Assembly (NCBI GenBank): GCA_033064195.1
Contig: JARBJD010000261.1
Span: 43,495-107,494 of the forward strand
Direction: 5' to 3'
Length of the DNA stretch: 64,000 nt
From: Blattamonas nauphoetae
Lineage: Eukaryota > Preaxostyla > Oxymonadida
A model generated the notes under the pieces. The model saw only the letters and a list, made by a program, of their open reading frames with translations, ran no database searches and had not been told where the DNA came from. A program made the translations under genes and the position numbers. Below, in pieces: positions 52,123-61,740 of this stretch (positions are counted from its first letter, which is position 1; each line of letters begins with the position of its first letter).

Positions 52123-53883
52123 CTACTGTCTTGTCTGTCGTCCCTCTCTCTGATCGTCCAGCAGTGGCTGATTGTGCTGTCACCAAAGCGCCGAAATTCA
52201 GTAAACCGCCACAAATCGAGATTTTCTCGAAAACAGATAGATATCGTCCAACTAAGAAATAAATAAAATTTCGAAAAAAAAATTCCAGGAACTCGCTGAG
52301 AAAACCACCTTGTACATGAAAAGTGCCTTTTTTCACAGTTCATTTTGGCAATATCTCAACAACCAGTGAATCAATTGGCATGAAATTTTTCCCAGATACT
52401 TTTTTTGATGATCCGAACATTTTAGAAAAAAATCGGAAAAAATTATGGGTATCTGGAAAAAAGTCGAAAAACCCATTTTTTTCGAAAACTTTCACAGAGG
52501 CAAAATTTTTCATCTTTTTTCATAAATATCGTTTTTTGAGGTTTTTACGAATAGAATGCACTATATTTGGTTGAAAACGGATGGCAGGTTGTGAAGATAT
52601 GACGTTGTGAAGTTTCGGTTTTTTTGTGTATTCTGCGGTATGAGGCTACAGGGCCCAATAATGGGTCTTTTACTCCAAAATTTTTTCAGTATTATTTTCT
52701 CACCAAAACAACATTTCCCATAAAAAATCTCGATTTTAGGCGGTTTATTGAAAACCGGCGGTTTGGTGACAGCACTATGATGTTGGGCGAACCGATTGGA
52801 AAACTGGTGACGCGCCTGGTACGGTTGGAAGGTTCGGGGAGGAGCCGCTTGTTGTCCACCTCGCCAATCTCGCTGTTGATTCGGTGCGAAGCTGATCCAT
52901 CGAGGCCCCGGATTCGGCCGAAAAAACTGGGTCTGTCTTCTCTGCCTCATCTCTGCCCCGATGGAGCGCACTTCGCGCGCTTGTTGAATTTCCTTCTGGA
53001 GCTCCTCCCGTTGCCTCCTGGCGTTGTCCTGTTCCTTTTCATCCCCTTTTGCGCTTGGGAGGATGTTCAGCCCCAGTACCTTCCTTGTTTGCTCGATCCG
53101 CTTCACGATTTCTGCTGCCTTGTACCCTTGAAGGCAGATCGCTTGTCCTGCCGGCATTCCTTGTTTGACAGCTTGAAAAAAACCACAGGCGAGTTTGACA
53201 CCGTGGAACGCAACCTTTTTCAGTGCGATCAGGAGGTCGTCGACCCTCCGGTCTTCTTTCGCAACGAATTCGCGAATTACATCCTCATTCAGCTTTATTC
53301 CCTCCACCAGTTTCATCACATCGCGTAGTGTTTGAAGTGCGACCGGATTCCATGTGAAAAGGGGCAGTTCCGTCGTCACCTCCACCATCGTCGTTTGGAG
53401 GTCGTTCATCTCCACTTCATCTACCACGTTAGGATTTCGATCGTGAAGAGGTTCGAGTGCACCATGTTGTGGTTCTTCTTGGAATCGAATGCCTTGGCGT
53501 TGGGCTGGCAGATGAAAGATCGGAGGTGTGGCATTTCCCGTATCCTCAAGTTGAGGCGTGTTTAATTGTTGAATCGTGTTAGAAACGAACGGTTGAGGTG
53601 TGAGAAGCTGTTGATGCGGGGCTCGTTGGGCCAGTCCTGTCACCGCAACCTGCCAGTTCTCCGAATCCAATCCGAAGGCACAGTCGATAGCTCCCATCGT
53701 CAATCTGAGTAAATGGAATATAGCTCCCGATGCTGGTTCCAGATATTGTGGCATTTGCATTCTGGTGAACTCTTGCGCCTCCTCCAACTCCGGAGCCAAC
53801 ATCGACGTAAAAACCTTAGCCGCGAATCCCCTCAACTCCTTCAGACGATTGTGAAAGAAATCAATGTTACTGCAGTTGTCCAT
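52123..53883 (-). pseudogene. DIRS gag-like gene, interrupted near its 3' end
   Basis: The ATG at 53,883 starts about 400 residues: an N-terminal helical region, a Pro/Gln-rich linker, a helical middle (FTWNPVALQTLRDVMKLVEG) and a charged coiled coil (RRQREELQKEIQQAREVRS) followed by an Arg/Phe/Gln-rich tail with likely RNA-binding character. The frame enters the nested TIR element at 52,777. The apparent last 65 codons (to 52,561) are element-derived, not gag. Past the element the original frame would end at a stop at 52,123, some 50 bp further. No zinc knuckle, as usual for DIRS gag. Confidence 0.7.
52173..52777. mobile_element. 0.6-kb TIR element (copy A) nested in DIRS gag
   Basis: Ends begin GTGCTGTCACCAAA and extend as imperfect inverted repeats for about 50 bp (through TAAACCGCC and AAATCGAGATTTT). 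TGAT flanks both sides, consistent with a 4-bp target duplication. The centre carries GGCAATATCTCAACAACCAG. It is non-coding; a second copy lies at 54.3 kb. Confidence 0.78.
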
Positions 53884-54278
53884 TGCACTGAAATGACCAA
53901 GCTATCCAAAATAAAACAGATGAGAATCTAGTCCCATTACCAAGCTTTCCCACTTCAGATGCAGAAGGATTCTCAATCTTCCGAACTGCACCAGACATGA
54001 TCAGTGCAGACTGATCGTGTCATAGACAAATGAGCAGTTCTGAGATTCAATGCATGGACAGGCGTCAACAGTGAAGAAAGAGACGTTCCGGTCAACAAAT
54101 GTTCTCATCTACCATGATTAAATGTTCCTAATTGTCCCATTTGATCGAGGAATTACATTTTCGATCGAATCCATTTCGACTCTGTTGTCAGAACAATACT
54201 AAATCAGGCTTGATGGAATACCATTAATTGAGAGAGTACTTTTTATTCGATGTTGAACAATTTTGTTCGATGATCATG

Positions 54279-54883
54279 GTGCTGTCACTAAAGTACCGAA
54301 ATTCATTCAATATCCATAAATCGAGATTGTTTCTGAGAAATGTTGTTTTGGTGAGCAAATCATTCTGCCAAAATTTGGAGCGAACGTCCATTATTGGGCC
54401 TTGTAGCTTCATGCAGCAAATCCCGAATAAAAAAAACCGTGAATTTTTCGACATCACATCTCCACAACCTATCATCCGTTTTCAACTAAAGCAAGTACAT
54501 TCTATTCGTAAAGATCATGAAAAACGATTTTGATAAAGAACAATCAAAAAAACTGTCTCTGTGCGTGTTTTCGAGAAAATATGGGTTTTTTGACTTTTTT
54601 CCAGATACCCAAAATTGTATTCCAAAATTTAACTCAATGTTCGGATCATCAAAAAAGGTATCTGGGAAAAATATCATGACAATTGATTCACTGGTCGTTG
54701 AGATATTGCCAAAATGAATCGGGAGAATTTTTGACACATTTCAAGTACAAGGCGGTCTTCTCAATGAGTACAGGGGATTTTATTTCAAAATTCTTTTTTT
54801 CTATGTTGGACTATGTCCATCAGATTCTGGGAAAATCTTGATTTATGGCGGTTTAATGAATTTATGAGCTTTTGTTATGGCAC
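54279..54883. mobile_element. 0.6-kb TIR element (copy B)
   Basis: The left end is GTGCTGTCACTAAAG. The right end, inverted, is GTGCCATAACAAAAG followed by ATTAAACCGCC and AATCAAGATTTT. Length (605 bp) and the internal AATATCTCAACGACCAGTGA segment, here in inverted orientation, match copy A. Ends are more diverged and no target duplication is visible, so this copy is probably older. Confidence 0.7.
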
Positions 54884-56062
54884 AATTTCATCTCCAGATT
54901 TGGTCTGGGTTCGCGGATACTCTTTTCTTTTTGTCAACGACGCAGTTGCCAGAATGGTGGTGATGGATTGATTGCAGGCGAGAGCGTGTCTTCCTTTCTT
55001 TGAGTCGCTTCTATCAAGTCGCCAACAACAATCGACGATGCGGACTTCGTTTAATGAAAGAAGCACAGTCTTTCAGAATTTTGATTGTTCTTCTGAATTC
55101 AGATTATTGAATGCGATGGAGGGTTCGGTTCAGGACGATTTGGATTCGATGAGCGAAACAATGAACATGTATCTCTCTTAACCCTGCGAGTCTGAACCGT
55201 CCCAGAAACCCATCGTTCTCGCCTCTCATCGCACTGTCACCATCAGAGGAGACGGAAATGCAGTCCTGAAGTGGGAGTTCATATTTTTCGAGAGTCGATC
55301 GAACAGCGTTAAGAATCTGTTCGCCAGACGATGTTGAGAAATGAGGGAGACCAATAGCGTGATGACTCAGTTGTTCATGTCGATCAAAAAAACAGAATAA
55401 TCATGAGATGGTTATTTGCCGAGATATCTGTCGATGAATCTATGATGACTGAGTAGAATGGACGGTTGTTTGAAAGGAGTGAACGATTGAAGTGGGCCGA
55501 CATTCGAGGAAGACAGATTGGGAGATTGTGTTTAGAGATGTATTGGACAGATCGAAATCAATTGTTGATCAGGATATTGGAGAGATGCATTAGAGAAAGT
55601 GCGTTTTGAGTTGGCCCACTGGGAATTGTCTCTTTTGATTCAACATTCGAATGAAGGTATGTTTAAGACGCTTGTTTTGATAGAATACTGAGCATCTACA
55701 ACAGAGAATCTCTTCACCATCAACTTGCTTCAAGAGACCTTTCAAAGTCGGAAACATGTTTTCAAATTCCTTTATCAAGCTTGCCTGTTTCAAATCATTG
55801 ATAGATGAAAGAGGAGGATGCGAAACGGAAAAGTTTGGATCCATCAAGAAAAATGTGGGAAAGGGATCAATCCCGGATCTCGTCTTCAAGATGAAAGTGA
55901 GACGAATGCTCCAAGGAAAATGATCACATGAACTATATCAAGAAGTGATTTATTGAATCTGAATGTATTGAGGAAGTCACCAATGAGGCCCTTTTTCTGG
56001 AAAAATCATGATTGGTCAATCTGAGAAAAACATAATAGTTGTTTTAAAAACCCGACCTTTTC
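54884..56062. other. Unassigned stretch; weak ORF 55,590-55,889 (-)
   Basis: Mostly A/T-rich without clear genes. The minus-strand ORF 55,590-55,889 (99 residues) contains EEILCCRCSVFYQNKRLKHT, a C-x2-C plus His pattern reminiscent of a degenerate zinc finger. It could belong to a transposase, but evidence is thin. Confidence 0.3.
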
Positions 56063-56353
56063 ATGACAACTGTTGATGCACTCAATCATGTCCACATTCT
56101 AGCGCCTGGAATCGCATCAGGGGAAACTGTTTTGAATTGGACAGGGTTTTTCCGCTTCACTCCTCAGAATATTCCGTCACTGAACAATCCAATCACGATT
56201 GTCAGTGATCGAGGATCAGATCTTGTTCCAGCCATTGTCACTTCGTTCCCGAACCTTTATCGCCATTGTTCAGTTCATCATATCTCGACAAATCTCAAAC
56301 ATCTCTCGAATCTCGTCTCAGGAGATTGCCGAGACAGACATTGTATATTCTAA
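56063..56353 (+). pseudogene. MULE-type transposase fragment
   Basis: 96 residues with the pattern of the MULE transposase core: an NHVHILAPGIASGE segment, then WTGFFRFTPQN, then ITIVSDRGSDLVPAIVTSFP (second catalytic Asp region) and RHCSVHHISTNLKH (C..H motif). The frame ends abruptly and shifted continuations follow for about 150 bp. Upstream and downstream parts of a full transposase are not recognisable, so this is a remnant. No terminal repeats located. Confidence 0.65.
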
Positions 56354-57487
56354 TAGATTCGAAAGAGGCACAATTCGACATCGGACTCCTGAAAGAAGAC
56401 ACAACTCTGGCCAGAGGGACTACTCTCGATTGTTGATTTGGATCTTCGAACTTGTTTATGATCTCAATAAATCATACCCAAATCGTCACACAATAATCAC
56501 AAATGATTTCTAAATCAATCGTTTTCTGGATCTTGTGATCATTATCATGCGGGAGCTGAACTAAAAATGGGGAGTTTCACACTTTCGTCTCCCCTGTTTC
56601 GGGAGAAGAACCAGTGAAACTGTTGAGATCCAAAATACGTCCCTCATTCCTTTTCGAGACCTCCTTCTGCCATCATTTTTCACTCATTTTTACTCTCAAT
56701 TTCTTCCTATTCCTGCAACACCTGCAAGCAAGACACTGATCAGAAATCAGTTCTCATCTGGATGGGTTTGATTGGAGCTTGAAGCAATTGAAATTTGATG
56801 CAAACACAAAATAAGGTATCTCGTTGCCAGTCCAATTGTCAATTCTTTTCTCGACAATCAAGAATTTCAGAGCACAAGATTGATCGCATACCAAAATCTG
56901 TTTTCTCCTAGGTATTGAAGCGCATCAAAAGCTTCAGGTTGCACCGTCAACCGTACTTCATCAAATAAGAATTCCAATTGATATGGGGTTGAATGAAATG
57001 AACTACGATGGAAATCGAGACATCATGGCACTTTTAGCTGTAAGTGTGAACTGTACGACGACGATTGAGGACTTTTTTGGGACAACTTGAGTGTGGATGA
57101 AATGAATGATCTTGATCAACTTCGAGCTGAATCGACACAATCAGCGCGAACCACCATTGATTGAACGATCCATTCCCTGGGAAACTGTCCGGCCCAAAAC
57201 GATGCACCAGTGGAACTTACTCTTGAACAGATCGAACTCTCATCTCTCTTTCTGCATTCAATGAAAATCCACCTTCTTCTGAAGACCAAGGTGTGAAAGG
57301 GAAGAATAACAAAAGTCACTTTTCACAACGTGTTAATGACATCCTTTTATCCCGAAAAAAAAGAAAACCAAAACAATGACAAAATTGTCAATGAGAAGGG
57401 ATTTAAAAGGAGAAGTCAATCAATATGTATGTCTATTCTAATCTGTGATCTGAATTTCAGTGCAATTTAATTGATGTCAATCAAAAA
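56354..57487. other. Decayed sequence downstream of the MULE fragment
   Basis: Coding-like patches in changing frames (for example around 56,920-57,070: QVAPSTVLHQIRIPIDMGLN) may be remains of the same transposase or of a Polinton gene. Nothing intact. Confidence 0.3.
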
Positions 57488-57859
57488 ATGCACACAAAAG
57501 ACAAGGATTTAGCACTGAATACACGTGTACTCACTTTGAGTGATAAAAAAGAGTCCATTAGTAAAACAAGATTCCAAACGAGAATATGTTTTTTCATGAA
57601 TGAAAATAACATCCATCCTTTGAAAATTGATGTGTGGTCCTCACGTGGAACACTTTACGAAGAATACCTTTTGATGAAAATCAAAGTAAGATACAAAAAA
57701 CCAGTCATGCTGAATAAGGTTTCCCTTTCTTTTTCCTTCAATTCATGTTTTATTTCCCTTAGCCACATCTTCAACATTGTTTTTCATCATATTTTTGGAA
57801 AAGTTTGGGTGAAATGGGCAATTGACCTGAGCGGAGCATCGTTTTCGATGCACGAGTGA
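57488..57859 (+). CDS. Hypothetical ORF with possible intron, unknown
   Basis: 123-residue frame. An acceptor-like TGAATTTCAG lies at about 57,455-57,464, and a GTTTCCC donor followed by a pyrimidine-rich run ending CCCTTAG lies around 57,720-57,765. It may therefore be an exon (core: KIDVWSSRGTLYEEYLLMKI) plus intron. Composition is coding-like, no family recognised. Confidence 0.3.
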   Translation: MHTKDKDLALNTRVLTLSDKKESISKTRFQTRICFFMNENNIHPLKIDVWSSRGTLYEEYLLMKIKVRYKKPVMLNKVSLSFSFNSCFISLSHIFNIVFHHIFGKVWVKWAIDLSGASFSMHE

Positions 57860-58378
57860 CAAACGACAATCGTTCGAATGAAGGATGCAGGTTCAACACT
57901 TCGTTTAACTTTCGTTTCATTTCTCTTTTCTGTTTATCACTTCGCAACTCTTCGATTCATTACCTCATCTTTTCAATTGTACATTCTCATGTGCCAGAGA
58001 TGTCCCCTTCTTTGTTTTCCTGATCATGTACATCTCTTCATTTTAGCATTTCATTTCACCAATACTGAATTTCAATCATGATTTTTGAAATGGATCATAT
58101 CTGGGATAATAATGACTTTTCTCGTTTCAAACATTGTTTCATTCACACATTCAATTCGAGTCGCAACATTTTTGAATTGTTCTTTCATAAAACAAAACGA
58201 CGGACCATCAGAACGCAAAGAGAAAAGTTCGCTCAAATCTGGCCCATCAATTCTCTTTTCCTTTCAACTTCTTTGTCATTTTCTCCATTTCTTTGATGAT
58301 TCTTTCAGTTCGGCCTTTCATTCGTTTGACACTCTGCCTTTTGGTTGAATGAGCTTTTTCACCTTTGGTTGTGTGCCT

Positions 58379-58807
58379 TTAATGAATTTTCCCATCAGAT
58401 TTCTTCGGAGTGAAGGGATGTACTGTGATCTGACCACCTGCATCCTTCATCGCATCATCCCACAGATTGATCTGAAAAGGGTCTGCAGAACTCCTTCCAT
58501 CAATTCTCCAGCAATGGGGTATTGTCTGGAGTGGGATTGGTTGGTTCAAAGCCATATAATGTGCGACGATACGGTGGTAGGGGAGTAGCATCGTTGTGGT
58601 GAAAATGTTTGTGCAAGACTTTGTTGAGTGTCTGTCGTTCATTAGAAGTTTTATGGTTTTGTATGATACGTGGCCCCAGGGTAGTTTGAGAACGTTACAG
58701 AATGTAAATCGAGTGATCCTTTTTGTTCTTTGTGTTTCAACAATCAAATATATCTCTTCTTTTTGAAAAGACTCAAATTCCAGGAATCGGGTTGATGTTC
58801 GCACCAA
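58379..58807 (-). CDS. Hypothetical ORF, unknown
   Basis: 142 residues on the minus strand (VRTSTRFLEFESFQKEEIYL at the start; later LPWGHVSYKTIKLLMNDRHS). The composition looks coding, and a remnant of a mobile-element protein is plausible given the surroundings. No motif identifies it. Confidence 0.35.
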   Translation of the reverse strand: MVRTSTRFLEFESFQKEEIYLIVETQRTKRITRFTFCNVLKLPWGHVSYKTIKLLMNDRHSTKSCTNIFTTTMLLPYHRIVAHYMALNQPIPLQTIPHCWRIDGRSSADPFQINLWDDAMKDAGGQITVHPFTPKKSDGKIH

Positions 58808-58870
58808 CGACTGTCGTGATGACTCCAGATGGTGTTTGAGGGCTGAGTGGAGGGATTCGATTAGGCTTGT

Positions 58871-58925
58871 CTGACCGGCACTGACCGGTCAGTTTTCATC
58901 AAAAAGTACTGACGGTCACTGACCA
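58871..58925. repeat. Cluster of CTGACCGG/CTGACGGT motifs with a 14-bp palindrome
   Basis: 58,880-58,893 is the perfect palindrome ACTGACCGGTCAGT, preceded by CTGACCGGCA and followed by TACTGACGGTCACTGACCAG. Five related units lie in 55 bp on both strands. It could be a transposon end, protein-binding cluster or hairpin. Confidence 0.45.
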
Positions 58926-60289
58926 GATCAATTGTGGAACCCATAATCGGGAGTTACCATTTCTCCGAAGTGGGATCCAAAAAACACTGAAATGTCAATC
59001 AATAACCAGAGAAACCTTAAGTTTGCTTCGGATATGCGACGATTGGTTTTATTTCACTTCAATGCAACAAAAGCACTCTTATTTTCAGACACAAATTCCT
59101 CGAACACCAATACATGTAAGAAATGGGTTGTCGTTCACACTCTATCACCTTCTCTCCCTGATCACGTTTTTACTCTAAAAACAACATTGGTTTAATGAAC
59201 GAATCATCAAATAGACCATGGTTCAGTTTGTCTTTCACAAAAACCTGTGATCATTTTAGAGTTGGATGGGAACACCGTATTTGAAAATCATGAAGTGAAT
59301 GAAAAACAAAATAATCTTCCATCAGTGATGGCCAGAGATGTAAAAAAGTTCAATTTTGGGGGGCTTTCAAATTAAACAATTGAAAAGTCAATTTGAAAGA
59401 ATTTGCAATTTCCTCAGAAACTGTCACATTTGATACTATCTGCAATTGTCCTGAAAATTTGTGATGAAAATTAATCTCAAGAGAATGAGATGATGGTTGT
59501 TGAATGATGAAGTGAAAGAGATGACTTCTGGGGAGATCAGACCAACTCCCAATGATCACCTTAAGTCGTCAATTACCCTCTCGAAATCGCAGTGTCGAAC
59601 CAGAGACTCCTCCACACACCTTGGAGTCAGTCACACCCATCCGGAACACGAAAAGAGATGTATCAACTCCATCACCACCACATGCTACTCATCGATATGA
59701 CGTTTGGAAGGTGAAAGCGGACACTGAAGATGATTGTGATGTCCTCTCCAACTTCGCATTCTCCGATGAGTGGGCATTGTGCAATTGCTGTTCATAATTC
59801 AACTTTGGACATTTTCCTGGAAAGTAGAAGTATGTTATAGTAGTGTCAACAATCCGTACATATTCAAAAATCCGTACAATGGGGATTGAAAAATTTAGAT
59901 GGGTCAAACTACGAAAAATAAAAATTGGTTCCGCGCCGAAACCCCTGTGTCGGGAGAAAACCTCAAAATACCCCCTTTTGTCCGATAAATAAAAACGTTT
60001 CGGCAATATCTCAACAACCAGTGAACCGATTTTGATGAAATTTTTCACAAGTAGTATAGAAGGCGAAAGTAGAACCACGTTGGCAAAGACACCACTTCCA
60101 TTGCTTTTTCTCCATGCCGATTGACCATTCAGAAAATACTTGAAGTAAAAGTCATTTTCATTTCAGAAAGTTGTCAATCTTAGAGAAATATTCTCTTCCA
60201 GAGTTCAGTTACTTCATACTTTCAAGTTGAAGCAAAAAAATCGAAAATTTTCAAAAATGCAAAAACCTTGATTTTGGCGGAAGCTGGTG
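58926..60289. other. Unassigned stretch with a fragment of a related repeat near 60.0 kb
   Basis: Short ORFs only (58,992-59,195; 59,552-59,797 +; 59,689-60,078 -). The segment 60,002-60,045 (GGCAATATCTCAACAACCAG) matches the conserved centre of the 0.6-kb TIR elements, suggesting a third, fragmentary or divergent family member. Confidence 0.4.
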
Positions 60290-60530
60290 TATTTTTTCAA
60301 GGTTCCGAAGGTTGCGACCCTTCTCATCGGTCCCTTTTAGACCGGCATCGGAACTCATTTTTATCGGTTTGAGTTCCGGAGACGTACGTTGGTCTTGCCA
60401 AGGGCCTAGACCATGCCAAAGGGCAGTGATATGTGAAATTAAATGCTTCCGCCAGGAATTGAACCTAGGACCTTCAGCTTAGTAGTAGTAGTGCGTGCAC
60501 TCACCATTACCACTAGACTATCCGGTCCTG
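60290..60530 (-). repeat. tRNA-derived SINE-like unit
   Basis: On the minus strand a tRNA-like head carries an A box TAGTCTAGTGG (60,512-60,522) and a B box GGTTCAATTCC (about 60,451-60,461). The T arm CTAGG/CCTGG folds, but the acceptor strands do not pair, so it is not a functional tRNA. An unrelated body of about 150 bp follows and ends TTGAAAAAA near 60,290. The arrangement fits a tRNA-derived SINE. Confidence 0.6.
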
Positions 60531-60630
60531 AAATTATCCCGAAAAATCAGAAACTTTATACCCGAAAAAAGACACTATAGCAGATTTAAAATTTGAAAAC
60601 TTTGTCAATAAATTCAATATATAGCAAAAA

Positions 60631-60855
60631 CGCTCCCGTGAAAAAGTCATGCTTTTTAACGAGGGTAACAAGTGGCCAATAATTAAGATTTAGCAGATCG
60701 CTCCCGTGAAAAAGGCATGCTTTTAATCGGGGGTAAAAAGTTAAAAAGGAAAATCTAACATATTTTGAAAAAATTGCTGACGAGAAAAAGTCGTGCGTTT
60801 TAACGGGGGTAAAAAAGTCGTTCCCGTGATAAATCCATGTTTTTTAACGAGGGGA
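60631..60855 (+). repeat. Four hairpin-forming imperfect repeats
   Basis: Units at 60,631-60,668, 60,699-60,736, 60,774-60,812 and 60,818-60,855 share CTCCCGTGAAAAAGTCATGC..TTTTTAACGAGGG. CCCGT pairs with ACGAGGG and AAAAAG with CTTTTT, so each unit can form a small stem-loop. Spacers are 30, 37 and 5 bp and differ in sequence. Confidence 0.65.
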
Positions 60856-60934
60856 GATAGGTAGACGATAAAAGGAATATATAGCAGATCTGAACATTCG
60901 AGATATAAAGCACAGGTCGAAACTAACATTTTCA

Positions 60935-61206
60935 GGAGCTAGTAGCTCAGTGGGTATGTTCCATGTCCACCCGTTTCTAGGGGGTGGTTCGATTCAGGCG
61001 AGGGGCAATCTTAATTTCAAAAAAAAATGAAAAAGTTTCAAAATACCAAAACAATTTCAAAAATTTAAAAAAAATTCAAAAATTCAAAAAAAAATTCAAA
61101 AAAAATACTTAGGAAAATTTCAAAAAATTCAAAAATTCAAAAAATTCAAAAAATTCAAAAATTCAAAAAATTCAAAAATTCAAAAATTCAAAATTTCCAA
61201 AAAAGT
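60935..61206 (+). repeat. Second tRNA-like (Pol III promoter-like) head with A-rich tail
   Basis: A box TAGCTCAGTGG at about 60,943 and B box GGTTCGATTC at about 60,986, spaced as in tRNA genes. A full cloverleaf is not formed. From 61,016 to 61,206 the sequence is a run of TTCAAAAA-type units, which could be an expanded SINE tail or independent low-complexity DNA. Confidence 0.5.
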
Positions 61207-61539
61207 TGAAGTATGAAACCTCGACGTAATTTCCCTTGATGCTCAGGCTAAATGGTGCCCTCGTGACTAATGCGTAGAACGAATTGAAGGTTGAATTGGA
61301 GACGGTGGATTTCTAGGAATCCGCCCCGGGGTTCATGTTGGCTTCAGATTCTCGACAGAGAGTTTGACCGTAAATCATGCCCACCCAAGACTTACCCCTT
61401 CAAGGAATTCGCCAGCAGTAGTCATTGAGAAGGATCACGATAGAATGATCCCCAAAGGAGTATCGGGTTGTCTCAGCTAGAGACTTCGAACCCTCACAGG
61501 GTGAGAGTCCTACGGTACAATCATACAAACTTGAAAAAT

Positions 61540-61605
61540 TGAATGATGAATGAATGAATGATTGAAAAATGAAAGAATGAATTGAATGAATGAATGAATG
61601 AAAAA
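61540..61605. repeat. (AATG)n microsatellite
   Basis: Imperfect tetranucleotide repeats GAATGAATGAATG interrupted by AAAAATGAAAG. Confidence 0.8.
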
Positions 61606-61740
61606 ATGAAACAAAGTAGAAAGAAACAAAAAAGGAAGAAGCAAGATGAATGCCGGCACAACAAGGAACAAGAAATAAAAAGTTCCAACACCTCACTTCA
61701 CATTTCATTTTTCTTTTTTTGATTTTTTAATTTGTATTAA

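Larger units (their letters stand above)
48093..54016 (-). mobile_element. DIRS-type tyrosine-recombinase retrotransposon with full terminal architecture
   Basis: Read on the minus strand, the order is left inverted terminal repeat (53,923-54,016), gag, pol (RT-RNase H), tyrosine recombinase, internal complementary region (48,402-48,469), right inverted terminal repeat (48,093-48,175). The internal region is complementary to the junction of the two outer ends, with the shared tetranucleotide GATC at each end. No target duplication is expected for this class. It is 5.92 kb, of which about 1.26 kb is two nested insertions. All coding regions are damaged, so this copy is inactive. Confidence 0.88.

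Noticed and set aside
52561-52770. Genuine C-terminal 65 residues of the DIRS gag protein
   Set aside because: These codons lie within the nested TIR element (copy A); the same sequence occurs in copy B outside gag.
48446-53883. LTR retrotransposon or LINE for the RT/RNase H region
   Set aside because: No long terminal direct repeats, no DDE integrase and no endonuclease were found. A tyrosine recombinase and inverted termini with an internal complementary region point to DIRS.
60440-60530. A tRNA gene on the minus strand
   Set aside because: A and B boxes and a T arm are present, but the 5' and 3' acceptor strands do not pair and the anticodon arm is not clean. Better read as a SINE head.
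60631-60855. CRISPR-like repeat array
   Set aside because: Only four imperfect units with spacers of 5-37 bp in a eukaryotic context, no cas genes and no uniform spacer length.
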